Positions 24,103 through 33,132 of a stretch of DNA of 64,000 nucleotides are shown here, one piece after another (position 1 is the stretch's first letter; the number at the start of each line of letters is the position of its first letter). The translations under genes were made by a program, and so were the position numbers. Location: NCBI GenBank assembly GCA_910589415.1, contig OU342633.1, positions 37,826,210 to 37,890,209 of the forward strand, written 5' to 3'. Source of the DNA: Malachius bipustulatus (Eukaryota > Arthropoda > Insecta > Coleoptera > Melyridae). Under the pieces are notes generated by a model, which searched no databases, was not told where the DNA came from, and saw only the letters and a program-made list of their open reading frames with translations.

Positions 24103-27100
24103 CGTGGGCAGGTGAATTTTGGAAAACTACTTTTTCGTAATCTGGGGGTCATGATCGATGGACATTTGATGAGTTTGGGTGATTTTCGAAAAGTGATGTC
24201 GTCCTCAATAGTGTATTTTTTGTTAAAAAATACACTAATAACATAAAGTAAACCACATACTTCTCTGTATGTGAGGCGGGTTACTGGGGGAATTAAGTTT
24301 CTGTTTAACTTGCTTAATAACTCCATAGATTGTAGCTTTTTACTTAGCAGGGTTAATTTCCTGGTGCCTCGTCCATGTGCCAGATTTAGCTGTGCTTTTT
24401 ATTGTTCATCCAGTAGAACAAATGCATTGGTGAGGTCACCGATCAATGTTATATGTGAGCTTTTCAATGCAATATCTGCTATGTGTGATATTAATGCTGA
24501 TACTTTTGGCGTAATATTGGCCTGCATTGTTGCAAAGTATAATACCTAACTATACTGAAGTTTCAGAATAGTAGGCACTAAGTTCTCGGAAGTGGTCGTG
24601 ACGTATAAGCGCTCAGTTGGAGCATTCAGTGGCGGACGCAAAATATCAAAATAGGTTCAGACAATAATGAATTTATTGAGAAATATAATTGTAAACTTCC
24701 AAATAATATAGCATATAGTAAATAATATAGCATATAGCAAAAATAAAAATAGCAAAGAAAATAGGAAAAAAATAGTACCTTAGTCATCGTCAGAAGAAAA
24801 ATCGTCGGATGATGGACAACTATCCCGATCACCGTTATCGTTCAAGTTGATAATTAATGGCTCAACCGAAACATCAACTATTGTGTCTAGATCCCACATT
24901 CTGTCTTCTTCTTTTGTAGTATGTCGGATGCAGTTTCTCCATGTTTCAGCCGTCACATCTCCTATTGCAGTAGCTAGCAGGCGTTTCACTTCATCCATCT
25001 TGAAGGTCACGTTTTGTTTCGCCACTTGGTTTTTTATTTGAGCCCAAATAAGTTCTATAGGATTCAGTTCACAGTGGTAAGGAGGGAGGCGGTGTACAAT
25101 GATGTTGCACTCGCGAGCCAATTCGTCGACAGCATATCTCTTAAAATGAGGTATTTGTGCCCTTGCGATGTTTAATAGTTGCACTTTTAACATGTTGTCA
25201 TCAAATGGTATATTTCTTTGAGCCAGCCAGTTAATGATGTCACCTTTTCGCCATGCAGTTGTTGGCGATGGCTCCAATCGTCGACTATGGTAGGAAGCAT
25301 TGTCCATTACCACGACCGAATTTGGCTCAAGGCTTGGTAAAATTTTTAAAAACCAGCTTTCGAATTTTTCCGCATCCATTTCCTCATGGTAGTCACTAGT
25401 TTTCTTCGATTCGAAAAGTAGCAATCCGTTTTCCAAAAAACCCGAATCACTACCTATGTGAGTTATTATGAGCCTCCGCCCCTTGCCCGCTGGCGCTTTT
25501 AGTCCTGTGGAAAAACCTTCAAAAAAAGCTTGTCGACGGCTTGTTATTTCCAAATCTTGCCAAATTTTCGAAACAGTATGACCTTGATTCAGCCAAGTTT
25601 CGTCTAAGAAATATATTTTCTTCCCTTCACGACGATACTCTCGAATTTTTTGTAAATAATTTCTCCGCCACAAAATTATTTCTTCTCTTTCTATAAGAAG
25701 ACTTTTTCTCTGCCTTTTCATATGCCTTATGTTCATTTGTCTTAATGTCCGCAATAAGACACGTCGCGATATTTTCGGCATTGCGTCATCCGAATTGATT
25801 TCGGCAGCGATTGCTTTTAATGTTGGAATTTCATTTCGGAAAAAGAACGAATGAAATTTTCTCCGAACGGCGTATTTTATGTCATCATCAATGTCAATGC
25901 GTTTTCTCCCCCTTGTTTCAATATTTTCAGCTACCTTTTCTGTTCCGCCTTTGGACTCTTTGAAAGTTTTCAAGATTCGGTGTACACTCCTAGTTGACAC
26001 TTTGGTTAAATCACTACACAAAGCAACTACATCGTTTACCAACATACTTTGATTCCTTTCACGGAGTCCACAATACACGTTGTATATAATAGTTTTTTCT
26101 CCTGTAGATAAATTCGTACGACGACGTTTACTTTGGCTGCTCTCGCCTTCCATATTGCTCACAACTTTAAATTTAAACAGTATTTCACTTCGGCACTCAA
26201 AGAAGCTTGCTTCTTTCCCGTTTACACCACAGTGAGAACTGAGAAATAAGATTCAGACAGGAAATCTGATGAGCGACCCTTAAAGCAACCAAGCTATCCC
26301 CACTAATTATGCACTTTATTGTCGACCGGGTATGGGTTTTTCCGGGATGGTAATTCCGTAAATTTCTTATAGTTAAACTTTTTCTGTATCCTGGAACTCA
26401 GTTCATTCCCAAAACAGGAATCATTATTGTATTATTATTTTACCAAATAATTAACTAATAACTAATTATTAACAAATTAGTAAGATATTGATTTTTTATA
26501 GCTTGTATTTCTTAATTACTTCACAGATTGTCTATGAACAATATGAAATATTCAAAATTTTGTTGTTCCCGAGAGTCGAGAATCTTCTTCCCCCGGTAAT
26601 ATTAATTTTTCTTTTCTGACAACCAGAAAACAGAAAGAGAAAAATATACAAGTCCCGATCGACATCCAATAACAGCCCAAAACAAACAACTTTTCTTTTT
26701 GTTCAGGTTATTCCACTGCCGCGAATTCTTTTTCATTCATTTTCATGCGTTTTTTAATTTTTGTGATGCTTCAATAATTCAGCAAATATAAACATAAAAA
26801 TAAAATATTAAGGATTTAAAGGAGCGATAAATGTTATATTGCAGCCCCTCACGAAAATAGCATGAACGATACGCCACTGAATACGGAGCTGCCTTGGACG
26901 GACTGGCAGCATGCTCGATATATATCCATCTTACTTTACCTTACTGCAAGTTGGACCTGCTTATCCTTTGTACTTGTTGACACTGCTGTAATGTTGCCAT
27001 ATATTATATTTTAAGGGACCGAACCTCATTGAAATTCTACATCTTTTGCTATTAAATATCGATGTTGTGAAATTATTATAGCAGAAAAATTACTCAACAA

Positions 27101-30100
27101 ATAAAACACAGTATTTTTTATCCTACAACCATTTACCTGCATGTGAATGATAAAAATACAAAATGATAAAACACCAAGAATTAAAAGCTGGCAACAATGT
27201 GTTTACTTTAAGTCCGTAATATTTCTAAGAACTTAGTGCCTACTATTCTGAAACTTCAGTATAGTTATTTACGACTTAGTTGGGAGTAAACCTTTTGCAT
27301 TCTCCTCTACAAAGGCGGATTTCAATTCTCTGAAATAAGGGTAGAAACCTTTCTTCAGGTACCTGTTTATTACAACAAAACTGCTTGTTCACAGCATGTG
27401 TCTAAACTTGTAAATTATTGCTGTAGTGACGGGTTTATAATAATAATCATAAACTTTATTCCGATTTTATGTTCAACTTTGATGGCAAATTACTCAATTA
27501 TGGTTAAAGATATCGATTAACAAATTACTGTTTCTTATAGAAGAAACTTTTTTCTACAAGTGTATGAAAAATCATAGAGATGCGATTAGTATTTCGTTAT
27601 AAAATCTATGTCGAAAATCGAAAGTCGCATTTAATTAATTTTCCAAAAATGATTACATCATATTATAGTAGGTTTATTGTAATCCACGTATGTAAATTTT
27701 CATATAAAAATTTTAATTAGAAGTACCTTTTTTCGCGAGAATTCTATACGATGGGACACCCATACAGAGGGTCTCAGACTTAATTGACCAGACGATATCT
27801 CATATACTAGACAAGTTGAGATAATCGAACCGAATTTAACTGGATGTTATCAGAATTTTTAAAGCTCTAATGAACGAAAGTTCTAACGCATGAAAGCAAC
27901 CCCCACTTCAAGATCTCCTACCCTAAGTTACAGCCCTCACTCTTAAAAACATGAATAGCACCCTTTACGAAATGGGTGCCCGATCTGAAAAAAACGTTAT
28001 TCTTTTTATTTATGCTTAAAATACGATTTTATACATGACGTTTGATTTTGGCTGGCCCCTTACCGAACACCCTGTATTCAACCCGATGCAGTAGAAATGA
28101 TCTCGACCGTAAGTTAAGACCGCAAAAATATGTAATGTCATGATAACCGTGAATTGGTTTATTCGTAGAATTCTTAGATCCAATAGATGATGATCCATTT
28201 TCTTCACTTTAATTTGCCATGTTAACGCGTACGCGTGGTTCTGTTATTCTGCAATAACCCGGCTTGGTGTTTTCGTCTCCGCGCAACGCTTCAGGACTTG
28301 TTGGCCCTGCTATACGGGGTAACACTGTTACGATTTTCAGATTTACCGTCCCGTAAAAGAAGCAAACAACTATTGATTGTAAAGGAATTAATCTTTGTTT
28401 TTTGACTATTTCTGATCGTGCCTTCTTCGTCCCGTTCATTTCATGTACACACTGCGTTGAATTTACTGTTACAGTCTAATGCCCGTATTCACAAACGATA
28501 ATTTCCTAAATAATTACGTAATCAATTATACCCATCTCACTCTATTGCAAAAAAACTACATATCTCCATCTCGCTCATTTAATTAATTACGTAATTATTT
28601 ATGAAATTATCGTTTGTGAATACGGACATAAGAATCTAATTAATTGAGATTTGAGATCCTTTTCTTGTTTACGAAAACATGTACCAGCCCCTTGGTCTTG
28701 TTTGTATTTACCTATCCTAAAAATTATCGTTCACTTTTTTATTGAGGAATCATCAGAAAGGGAAGGAACGTGACAAACATTTAATCTAATTATGAATGAA
28801 CTAAATTCAACAAATTTTTTATTAATATCCTCTGTTAATTCGTCACCCGAAAATATTTTTCAAAACACAAAAATCTGAAAAATGTCACCTTCACCCATTT
28901 TTTGTGCCTAACACAGTCACTTCTTCATATCATTCTTAGATGAAAAATATATTCAGGGATGTTAACGAGAATTTTGACTTGTGCAGGTATGTGTACTTAT
29001 TTAAATAAATGCTAAATAATTTTTTATTCGGTGTGTCCCTAGATAGGTCCCAGGATAAAAAATTTTTATTGGAATTTTGGTTATTTTTTTTATTTGAAAA
29101 ATCAAGCATACTATGGAAATTAATAAAAAAAACAATTTTTCTGTAGGTAAAATGTAGAATCAACACTTAGGCTTCTATACCACATTGTAGAATCATAATC
29201 TATAATATTTTTTCATTTCTTCCGTGGTCATATTTCACAAATCAAAGATTTTTATTTTTGAGAAAGACTCAAGGACTGAATACGCGCAGTCGGCCGATGG
29301 TTCTGAAATTTGGTATAAAGGCCTAAACGTTCATTCTAAACAACTTTTTTGCTGTATTATTTGCCGCATAGAAGACACAGAAAGACACAGTTGCTCCACA
29401 GAAAAATGTTTTTTTGAAAATTTTCAAGGCATGTTTATTTGATATCTCAAAACTAAATTTATGTTAGAAATTAGTATTTTCAGGGGTACCTACTCCGAAA
29501 AATTAAAATAAAATCTAAAATTCCTAATCATTTACAAAAGTCGCTCCACCAATCCGGAGATAAAAAGATCACTATATAATTTTCCTGATGTAATAATGGA
29601 TTTTGTAATGTTGAAGGTATCTAACAATCTACTATAAAACTTCTAACAATTTTATTTTATTACATCATTTACCTACTTAGTCTAGTCCGGCAATATTCTC
29701 ATTATCATCCATTTATATTTTTTTCTTCATTCATAATAATAATATATAACATAGGTATAGTTACTTACTGCAGAGCAGCACCTTGTCTTGCTATGCATCT
29801 CGTTAAGAAAGAATAAACTTCAGTCTCTTCTGTTGGAAACTTCGTCTTGATTGCATGCCTCAAATTGACAATTTCGATAATCAATTGTTCCAAGCAGTAA
29901 AGCGTAAATATTACCAAGTTGATGAATAATAAGAAAGCAAAAAATAGTGAAGTGCACTGAATGAAAAGCAGGATTTGCTGTTGGGGAAACGTCTCATAAT
30001 CGAATGGCAAATAAATAGGCAGAACAAAGCCGCATGACTCGCCGATGGACACGCCTTGACTGGACCTCTTTTGACAGTTTTCCAAGTCCCATTTTTTGAT

Positions 30101-33100
30101 ACCCACTGATACAATAACCACCATGAGAAGACCCAATTTGATTAGTCTTAGTATTAATAAGTAATTGAGTTTATTACTGTCTGTTGTTCTTCTTACATAG
30201 TTTCGAAAATTTTTAACAACGACCTTCAAATTCGACATATACATGATAAGAATAATTGTGTGGCAGACGTAAACAAGTACAAGAGAAAGATCGAACATTA
30301 AAGCTGAACTACCATCTAAAAAAGATTACACAAATTAAAATTTTATATAGGTACCTTACATACATAAACACTTGTGTTGAAAAAGCTTCGAGACCCTTCA
30401 ATAAATCCTTTAATTATGAGTTTTGAAAAATATTATAAAATAGGTCAATTTTATAATTCAATTTACTTTCTATTGATGTAAAAAATATATATACAGGGTG
30501 CTACTTGACTCAGTAATAAAGACATTGTCTATTTTTTTAAATAGAATACGCTGTATATCATTGTATTTTCAATATTTTCTATTTTTAATTTTCAAAGTTT
30601 ATATGAAACACGGCTCAAGATATGGAAACATGTCCCTATTTTAACTTTTATCCCAGGATGTAAATGAAATTTTTATAGAGGGTGATGAAAATTATCAGAT
30701 TTTTCATCCCCTGTATACAAATTTCCTACCTACACCATAGTATAGTACATTAAAAGTTATTATTTTTCAAGTTCAGGGACTTTTTCAACACCCTGTATAA
30801 TCAGAATTGATACAGAAATGAAATGCTATTATTTTTCTACCAATGGGAACTCTGATATCGTATTATGGGATGGGTACAAAAATATCGTACCTGCGTGTTT
30901 ATTTAATTTCTTTTATTAAAAAATAGGATCATGCTTAACTGTATAGATGTTACTGTAAAACCCCGAAATTATTGCTATCGGTAAATACAGTCGGGAGGTT
31001 ACAAGAGGTATTTATTACCACAGAGTGTATAGAGTAGATAATGTAAATTACTAAAAGTAACAAAAATAAACAGTTTACGCAAAATGCTACATTAAAGAAA
31101 ATAGAACGAAGAAAACAGCAAATTCATTTGGTATTACATGACAAGCTCCCATGACATTTCGAGTTACAAAGCTTGTTTGAAGCTTTGCACATACATCTTT
31201 TCGTGGTACATTTTTGTGTGCAGTTACATCGCTGATATCCTTGCCCACCAGATAGGGACATCTGTCTTACAGCTCCTCTAACAGCTACTTCCTTCTGTAA
31301 TACATCTGAGAGGTATTAATAAAATTTTCTTAGCAGACAGTAAACTGGTTTCTTGTAAATAACTGTGTGATAGTTCCTGCAGTTGTGCCAAGACGATAGA
31401 ATTCTTCGTCTTGCACATCTAATATAACTGCTAATAACGTCCTTGGATCTGTTTTGGATCTGTCTACGTTGGGTATTTTTATTTTCACGGTTTGTCCTCG
31501 CTGCGCCTCAGGAAACTTTTTGTCGGATGTCATCTTCATTTTTTCGCTTGTTCCTGTAATGCGCAATGTGCTTCTTGTCATCTGGCAGGGTGGACTCATT
31601 TACTAATGAATGTGGAAGCATTAACGTTTCAGCTGTGTTTTCTTCTAGTACAGTACTATTGCGGCCTTCATCAATACATAATGTTTGGAGGTCGTCTTCG
31701 CTGTGAAGACTGGGAAGCAGGTTCGCTGGTATAATATGCATATCAAGGAGTTGATAAGCTATTTCTTCTGCCCGTTTAGAACGAAGAGATCGAATAACAA
31801 CGAACTTCGTTAGATGATCCTGATAAACCATGATGAACTTGAAATCCTTGTCCGGGTTGGATTGCATGTCGATTAAATCGATTTGACATTTAGAATTCAT
31901 TTCTCTTTGCAGTATAGGTTTACCGACAAGCCCGTTCTGCAGATGGCATTACTCACAAACAATATCGCACAAAAATAGTAAACAAAGTTTTCCTGTATAC
32001 CGGTAGATACGTACCTAGGTACGCAGCCATCTGCATAAATAATCAGCTGTTTTAAAGACCCAGTGAACATGCGTGAGAATGAGCATTTAAACCATTCCGA
32101 CATTTACCGATAGCAATGTGCACATCCTAGGATTTACCAAAAAATGGTAAATGCCCGAAATGCCATGTAACCGAACAACATTTCGGACATTTACGGTTCA
32201 GTTTTGGTAAATCCTAGGATGTACGCGTTAAACCTAGGTTTTGCCTAATTTCGGGGTTTTACAGTAACATAGATAATAATACCTACATCATATGGGCGCC
32301 ATACTGTGGCAGTTTTTATTCCTGCTTTTCCTGATTATGCCCAATCTAACATTTAGAAAACTATTTAAGAAACGATTGTTGACGAAAAAAAGAATGACAT
32401 ATAGTGTAAGACAGCATGCCATTCATTAATGTTGTGCTGTGAGTAGAGGTGGAAACTGTAGACAGTGCTTCGTTCTGCTTGGGACTCATCATCATGCATT
32501 TTAATTGTTTAATAAAAAATAGAGTTTGAAAAATAATCTAAATAAATTAAAAAGTCTATACGCCGTATAGTTAAAGGCATTATGGATGTACATAGTCATG
32601 TCCAAAACGTTATTATAGGCTGGATGATTTTCGAAGTTGCTGGCTGCTTGGTCGAGAAAGAGAGCCGTAGGCTCTGAATTGGATGTTCTCTTTCCAGGCT
32701 ATATCGCTCAACGAACAGAAACCTTCTCGATAATTGCGAAATTCATTGTTTCTTAGATGCCACTACAGTTAAATGAAAAAGACCAACACGCTCATTCAAT
32801 CAGGCTGGTTGGGAACAATTGCGAGATAACCGAGAATTGACAGGGCGTGTATATAAACTTAAATCTATAGTTTGTTATTGTTATTATTATTATAGTATAA
32901 TAATATGAAGTTGAATAAAATTTTTTAAATGGCACTTACGGTGCAGGAAATGAATTAAGTGTGCAAAAGCACCATAAAATGGCAAAGTGAAAGTTATAAA
33001 GCTCACTAGTGCCTTAAAATAAAAATATAAATTGATCTCGTCTTCTTGATCAGTTTTCGGCCACAAATAAAATATTTTCAAGTATTTTGTAATTTCATCA

Positions 33101-33132
33101 TAAGTCTTCTCAAATTCAGAGTTGGTGGCCAT
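18826..33132 (-). CDS. Odorant receptor OR-1 (7tm_6 family), six exons
   Basis: Exons, minus strand: 33132-32940, 30315-29769, 22504-22405, 22171-22082, 19096-18941, 18879-18826. Every junction has a GT donor and AG acceptor, phases agree (1,2,0,0,0), and the sum is 1140 nt, 379 residues, the normal size of an insect odorant receptor. Exon 1 starts MATNSEFEKTYDEITKYLK; exon 2 holds the second extracellular loop PIYLPFDYETFP and the TM3-TM4 region; exon 3 carries TM5; exon 4 TM6 (TNFLGWIISLSALESICQI); exon 5 the conserved third intracellular loop YNIKWYNLSERNKKLVL and start of TM7; exon 6 the hallmark C-terminus IYKGAYSYFAILLKISK. Such receptors form ligand-gated cation channels with Orco in olfactory neuron dendrites; the ligand is unknown. 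Introns 1, 2 and 4 are full of transposons. Confidence 0.92.
19446..20183. mobile_element. Fold-back element in OR-1 intron 4
   Basis: The left arm starts ACAGGGTGGCCCAACGAAAA and includes ATGTCAATTTTGTTATTGA. The right arm reverse-complements to GGATGGTCAAACGAAAATAA and ATGTCAATTTTGTTATTGAA. Further in, GAAGCTACTTGAATTC (19650) mirrors GAATTCAAGTAGCTTT (19962). The centre is near 19785. Arms are more diverged than in FB1, so it is older. It has no protein-coding capacity. Confidence 0.7.
20330..20525 (+). pseudogene. LINE 3' fragment shared with OR-2 intron 4
   Basis: The stretch from GAATAGACTCCAGCTGATCC through TTTCTGCATTGAACTACCAA to the GAGAAAACTTTTCAAGATGC region closely matches 40760-40905, which follows the RNase H end of a LINE in OR-2 intron 4. 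Same strand and same intron in both receptor copies, which suggests insertion before the duplication. Open frames on the minus strand here are shadows. Confidence 0.6.
21145..21291. mobile_element. 147-bp palindromic MITE, copy 1
   Basis: Begins GCCCGTATTCACAAACGATA and ends with its inverse, TATCGTTTGTGAATACGAGC. The core contains CTCATTCTATTGCAAAAAAA and CATCTCACTCATTTAAATAA. Nearly the whole element can fold on itself. Sits in the left arm of FB2. Confidence 0.85.
21516..21662. mobile_element. 147-bp palindromic MITE, copy 2
   Basis: Same family as copy 1, with perfect ends GCCCGTATTCAC and GTGAATACGGGC, at the mirror position in the right arm of FB2. Confidence 0.85.
22540..24270. other. 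OR-1 intron 2, distal part: diverged tandem and fold-back debris
   Basis: Two diverged tandem segments, about 23040-23210 (TTAGCGTAGTGGTTAACTGT ... CGCCACTGGCT) and 23455-23570 (TTAGTATAGTTGCCTACTGT ... CGCCACTGGCT), lie here. The stretch from ACAGGGGTTC (23680) to GGACACCCTG (23874) has fold-back-type ends. No exon is present; the sequence is intronic. Confidence 0.5.
24030..24102. repeat. (AT)n microsatellite
   Basis: About 73 bases of almost pure AT dinucleotides, interrupted by three extra A residues at regular spacing. In intron 2 of OR-1. Confidence 0.95.
24271..24548 (+). pseudogene. LINE ORF2 C-terminal fragment, cut by transposon insertion
   Basis: The plus frame FLFNLLNNSIDC-FLLSRVNFLVPR followed by SSRTNALVRSPINVICELFN aligns by eye with FLFKLINGSVDCPNLLSWIS and IPRTCVLITSALHQLCNN of the LINE at 14502-14936. 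Only this end of the protein is left. The Tc1/mariner-type element at 24549 inserted at a TA in its last part; the frame may continue for a few codons after 27267. Confidence 0.6.
24672..24677 (-). terminator. Polyadenylation signal of the transposase gene
   Basis: AATAAA on the minus strand, about 105 bases after the transposase stop codon and before the transposon end. Confidence 0.55.
24780..26162 (-). CDS. DDE transposase, Tc1/mariner superfamily with DD82E spacing, 460 aa
   Basis: Single intact ORF from ATG at 26162. The N-terminal third is basic and helix-rich: KRRR at 12-16, a helix-turn-helix candidate around VSTRSVHRILKTF (55-67), an AT-hook-like RGRKR (84-88), and a second HTH-like stretch ISRRVLLRTLRQMNI (131-145). 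The catalytic domain shows IYFLDETW (D187), VVMDNASYH (D287) and LNPIELIW (E370). There are 82 residues between D287 and E370 instead of the 34 of classical Tc1, through an insertion that includes WRKGDIINWLAQRNIPFDD (305-322). The tail is acidic and serine-rich (SSDDFSSDDD). It would bind the 38-bp ends and catalyse cut-and-paste transposition at TA. From memory this spacing matches the DD82E (Sailor) lineage. Confidence 0.93.
   Translation of the reverse strand: MSNMEGESSQSKRRRTNLSTGEKTIIYNVYCGLRERNQSMLVNDVVALCSDLTKVSTRSVHRILKTFKESKGGTEKVAENIETRGRKRIDIDDDIKYAVRRKFHSFFFRNEIPTLKAIAAEINSDDAMPKISRRVLLRTLRQMNIRHMKRQRKSLLIEREEIILWRRNYLQKIREYRREGKKIYFLDETWLNQGHTVSKIWQDLEITSRRQAFFEGFSTGLKAPAGKGRRLIITHIGSDSGFLENGLLLFESKKTSDYHEEMDAEKFESWFLKILPSLEPNSVVVMDNASYHSRRLEPSPTTAWRKGDIINWLAQRNIPFDDNMLKVQLLNIARAQIPHFKRYAVDELARECNIIVHRLPPYHCELNPIELIWAQIKNQVAKQNVTFKMDEVKRLLATAIGDVTAETWRNCIRHTTKEEDRMWDLDTIVDVSVEPLIINLNDNGDRDSCPSSDDFSSDDD
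27268..29768. other. OR-1 intron 2, proximal part
   Basis: AT-rich intron sequence between the transposon and exon 2. It contains the third MITE copy (28481-28627). Nothing else was recognised. Confidence 0.5.
28481..28627. mobile_element. 147-bp palindromic MITE, copy 3
   Basis: Left end GCCCGTATTCACAAACGATA, right end TATCGTTTGTGAATACGGAC, same core as the other copies. Flanks are TCTAAT and ATAAGA. Confidence 0.85.
30494..30800. mobile_element. Fold-back remnant related to FB1, OR-1 intron 1
   Basis: Framed by ACAGGGTG (30494) and CACCCTGTA (30790). The words ACATGTCCCTATTTTAACTT (30628) and TAGTATAGTACATTAAAAGT (30739) match inner-arm sequence of FB1 at 16806 and 16961, in inverted relation. 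Arms are diverged. Confidence 0.55.
30949..32268 (-). mobile_element. Integrase-bearing DNA transposon with 6-bp target duplication
   Basis: The left end GTTACTGTAAAACCCCGAAA and the reverse complement of the right end are identical for 23 bases. The flanks are a perfect 6-bp direct repeat ATAGAT (30943-30948 and 32269-32274). OR-2 intron 1 has the unoccupied equivalent (ACTGTATGTATAGGCAGATA near 47921). The 1320-bp element carries a decayed integrase gene on the minus strand. An internal palindromic zone with GGTAAATCCTAGGATG/CATCCTAGGATTTACC lies at 32120-32225. Terminal repeats plus an integrase-type protein suggest a Ginger- or IS3EU-like DNA transposon; the 6-bp duplication favours the latter from memory. 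Confidence 0.8.
31330..31990 (-). pseudogene. Decayed integrase gene (KRBA2-like)
   Basis: Minus-strand frames give CHLQNGLVGKPILQREMNSK (end of an integrase zinc-binding segment), CQIDLIDMQSNPDKDFKFIM with the first catalytic aspartate, VYQDHLTKFVVIRSLRSKRA, and, after an internal deletion and a frame change, KIKIPNVDRSKTDP, LLAVILDVQDEEFYRLGT and FTRNQFTVC to the stop at 31330. The order matches integrase proteins annotated as KRAB-A-domain-containing 2-like in insects. The second aspartate and the catalytic glutamate region are missing, so it is inactive. It sits within the inverted-repeat element 30949-32268. Confidence 0.7.

Larger units (their letters stand above)
24549..27265 (-). mobile_element. 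Full-length Tc1/mariner-type transposon, DD82E class
   Basis: The termini are a perfect 38-bp inverted repeat: both ends begin ACTATACTGAAGTTTCAGAA and run to AAGTTCT. Each end is flanked directly by TA (24547-24548 and 27266-27267), the target duplication of the IS630-Tc1-mariner superfamily. The 2717-bp element contains one long intact transposase gene on the minus strand. Perfect termini plus an open ORF indicate a recent insertion. Inside, ATTCAGTGGCG (24624) and its inverse CGCCACTGAAT (26872) form a second, subterminal inverted pair. It sits in OR-1 intron 2; the matching OR-2 intron is only 813 bp and lacks it. Confidence 0.92.
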
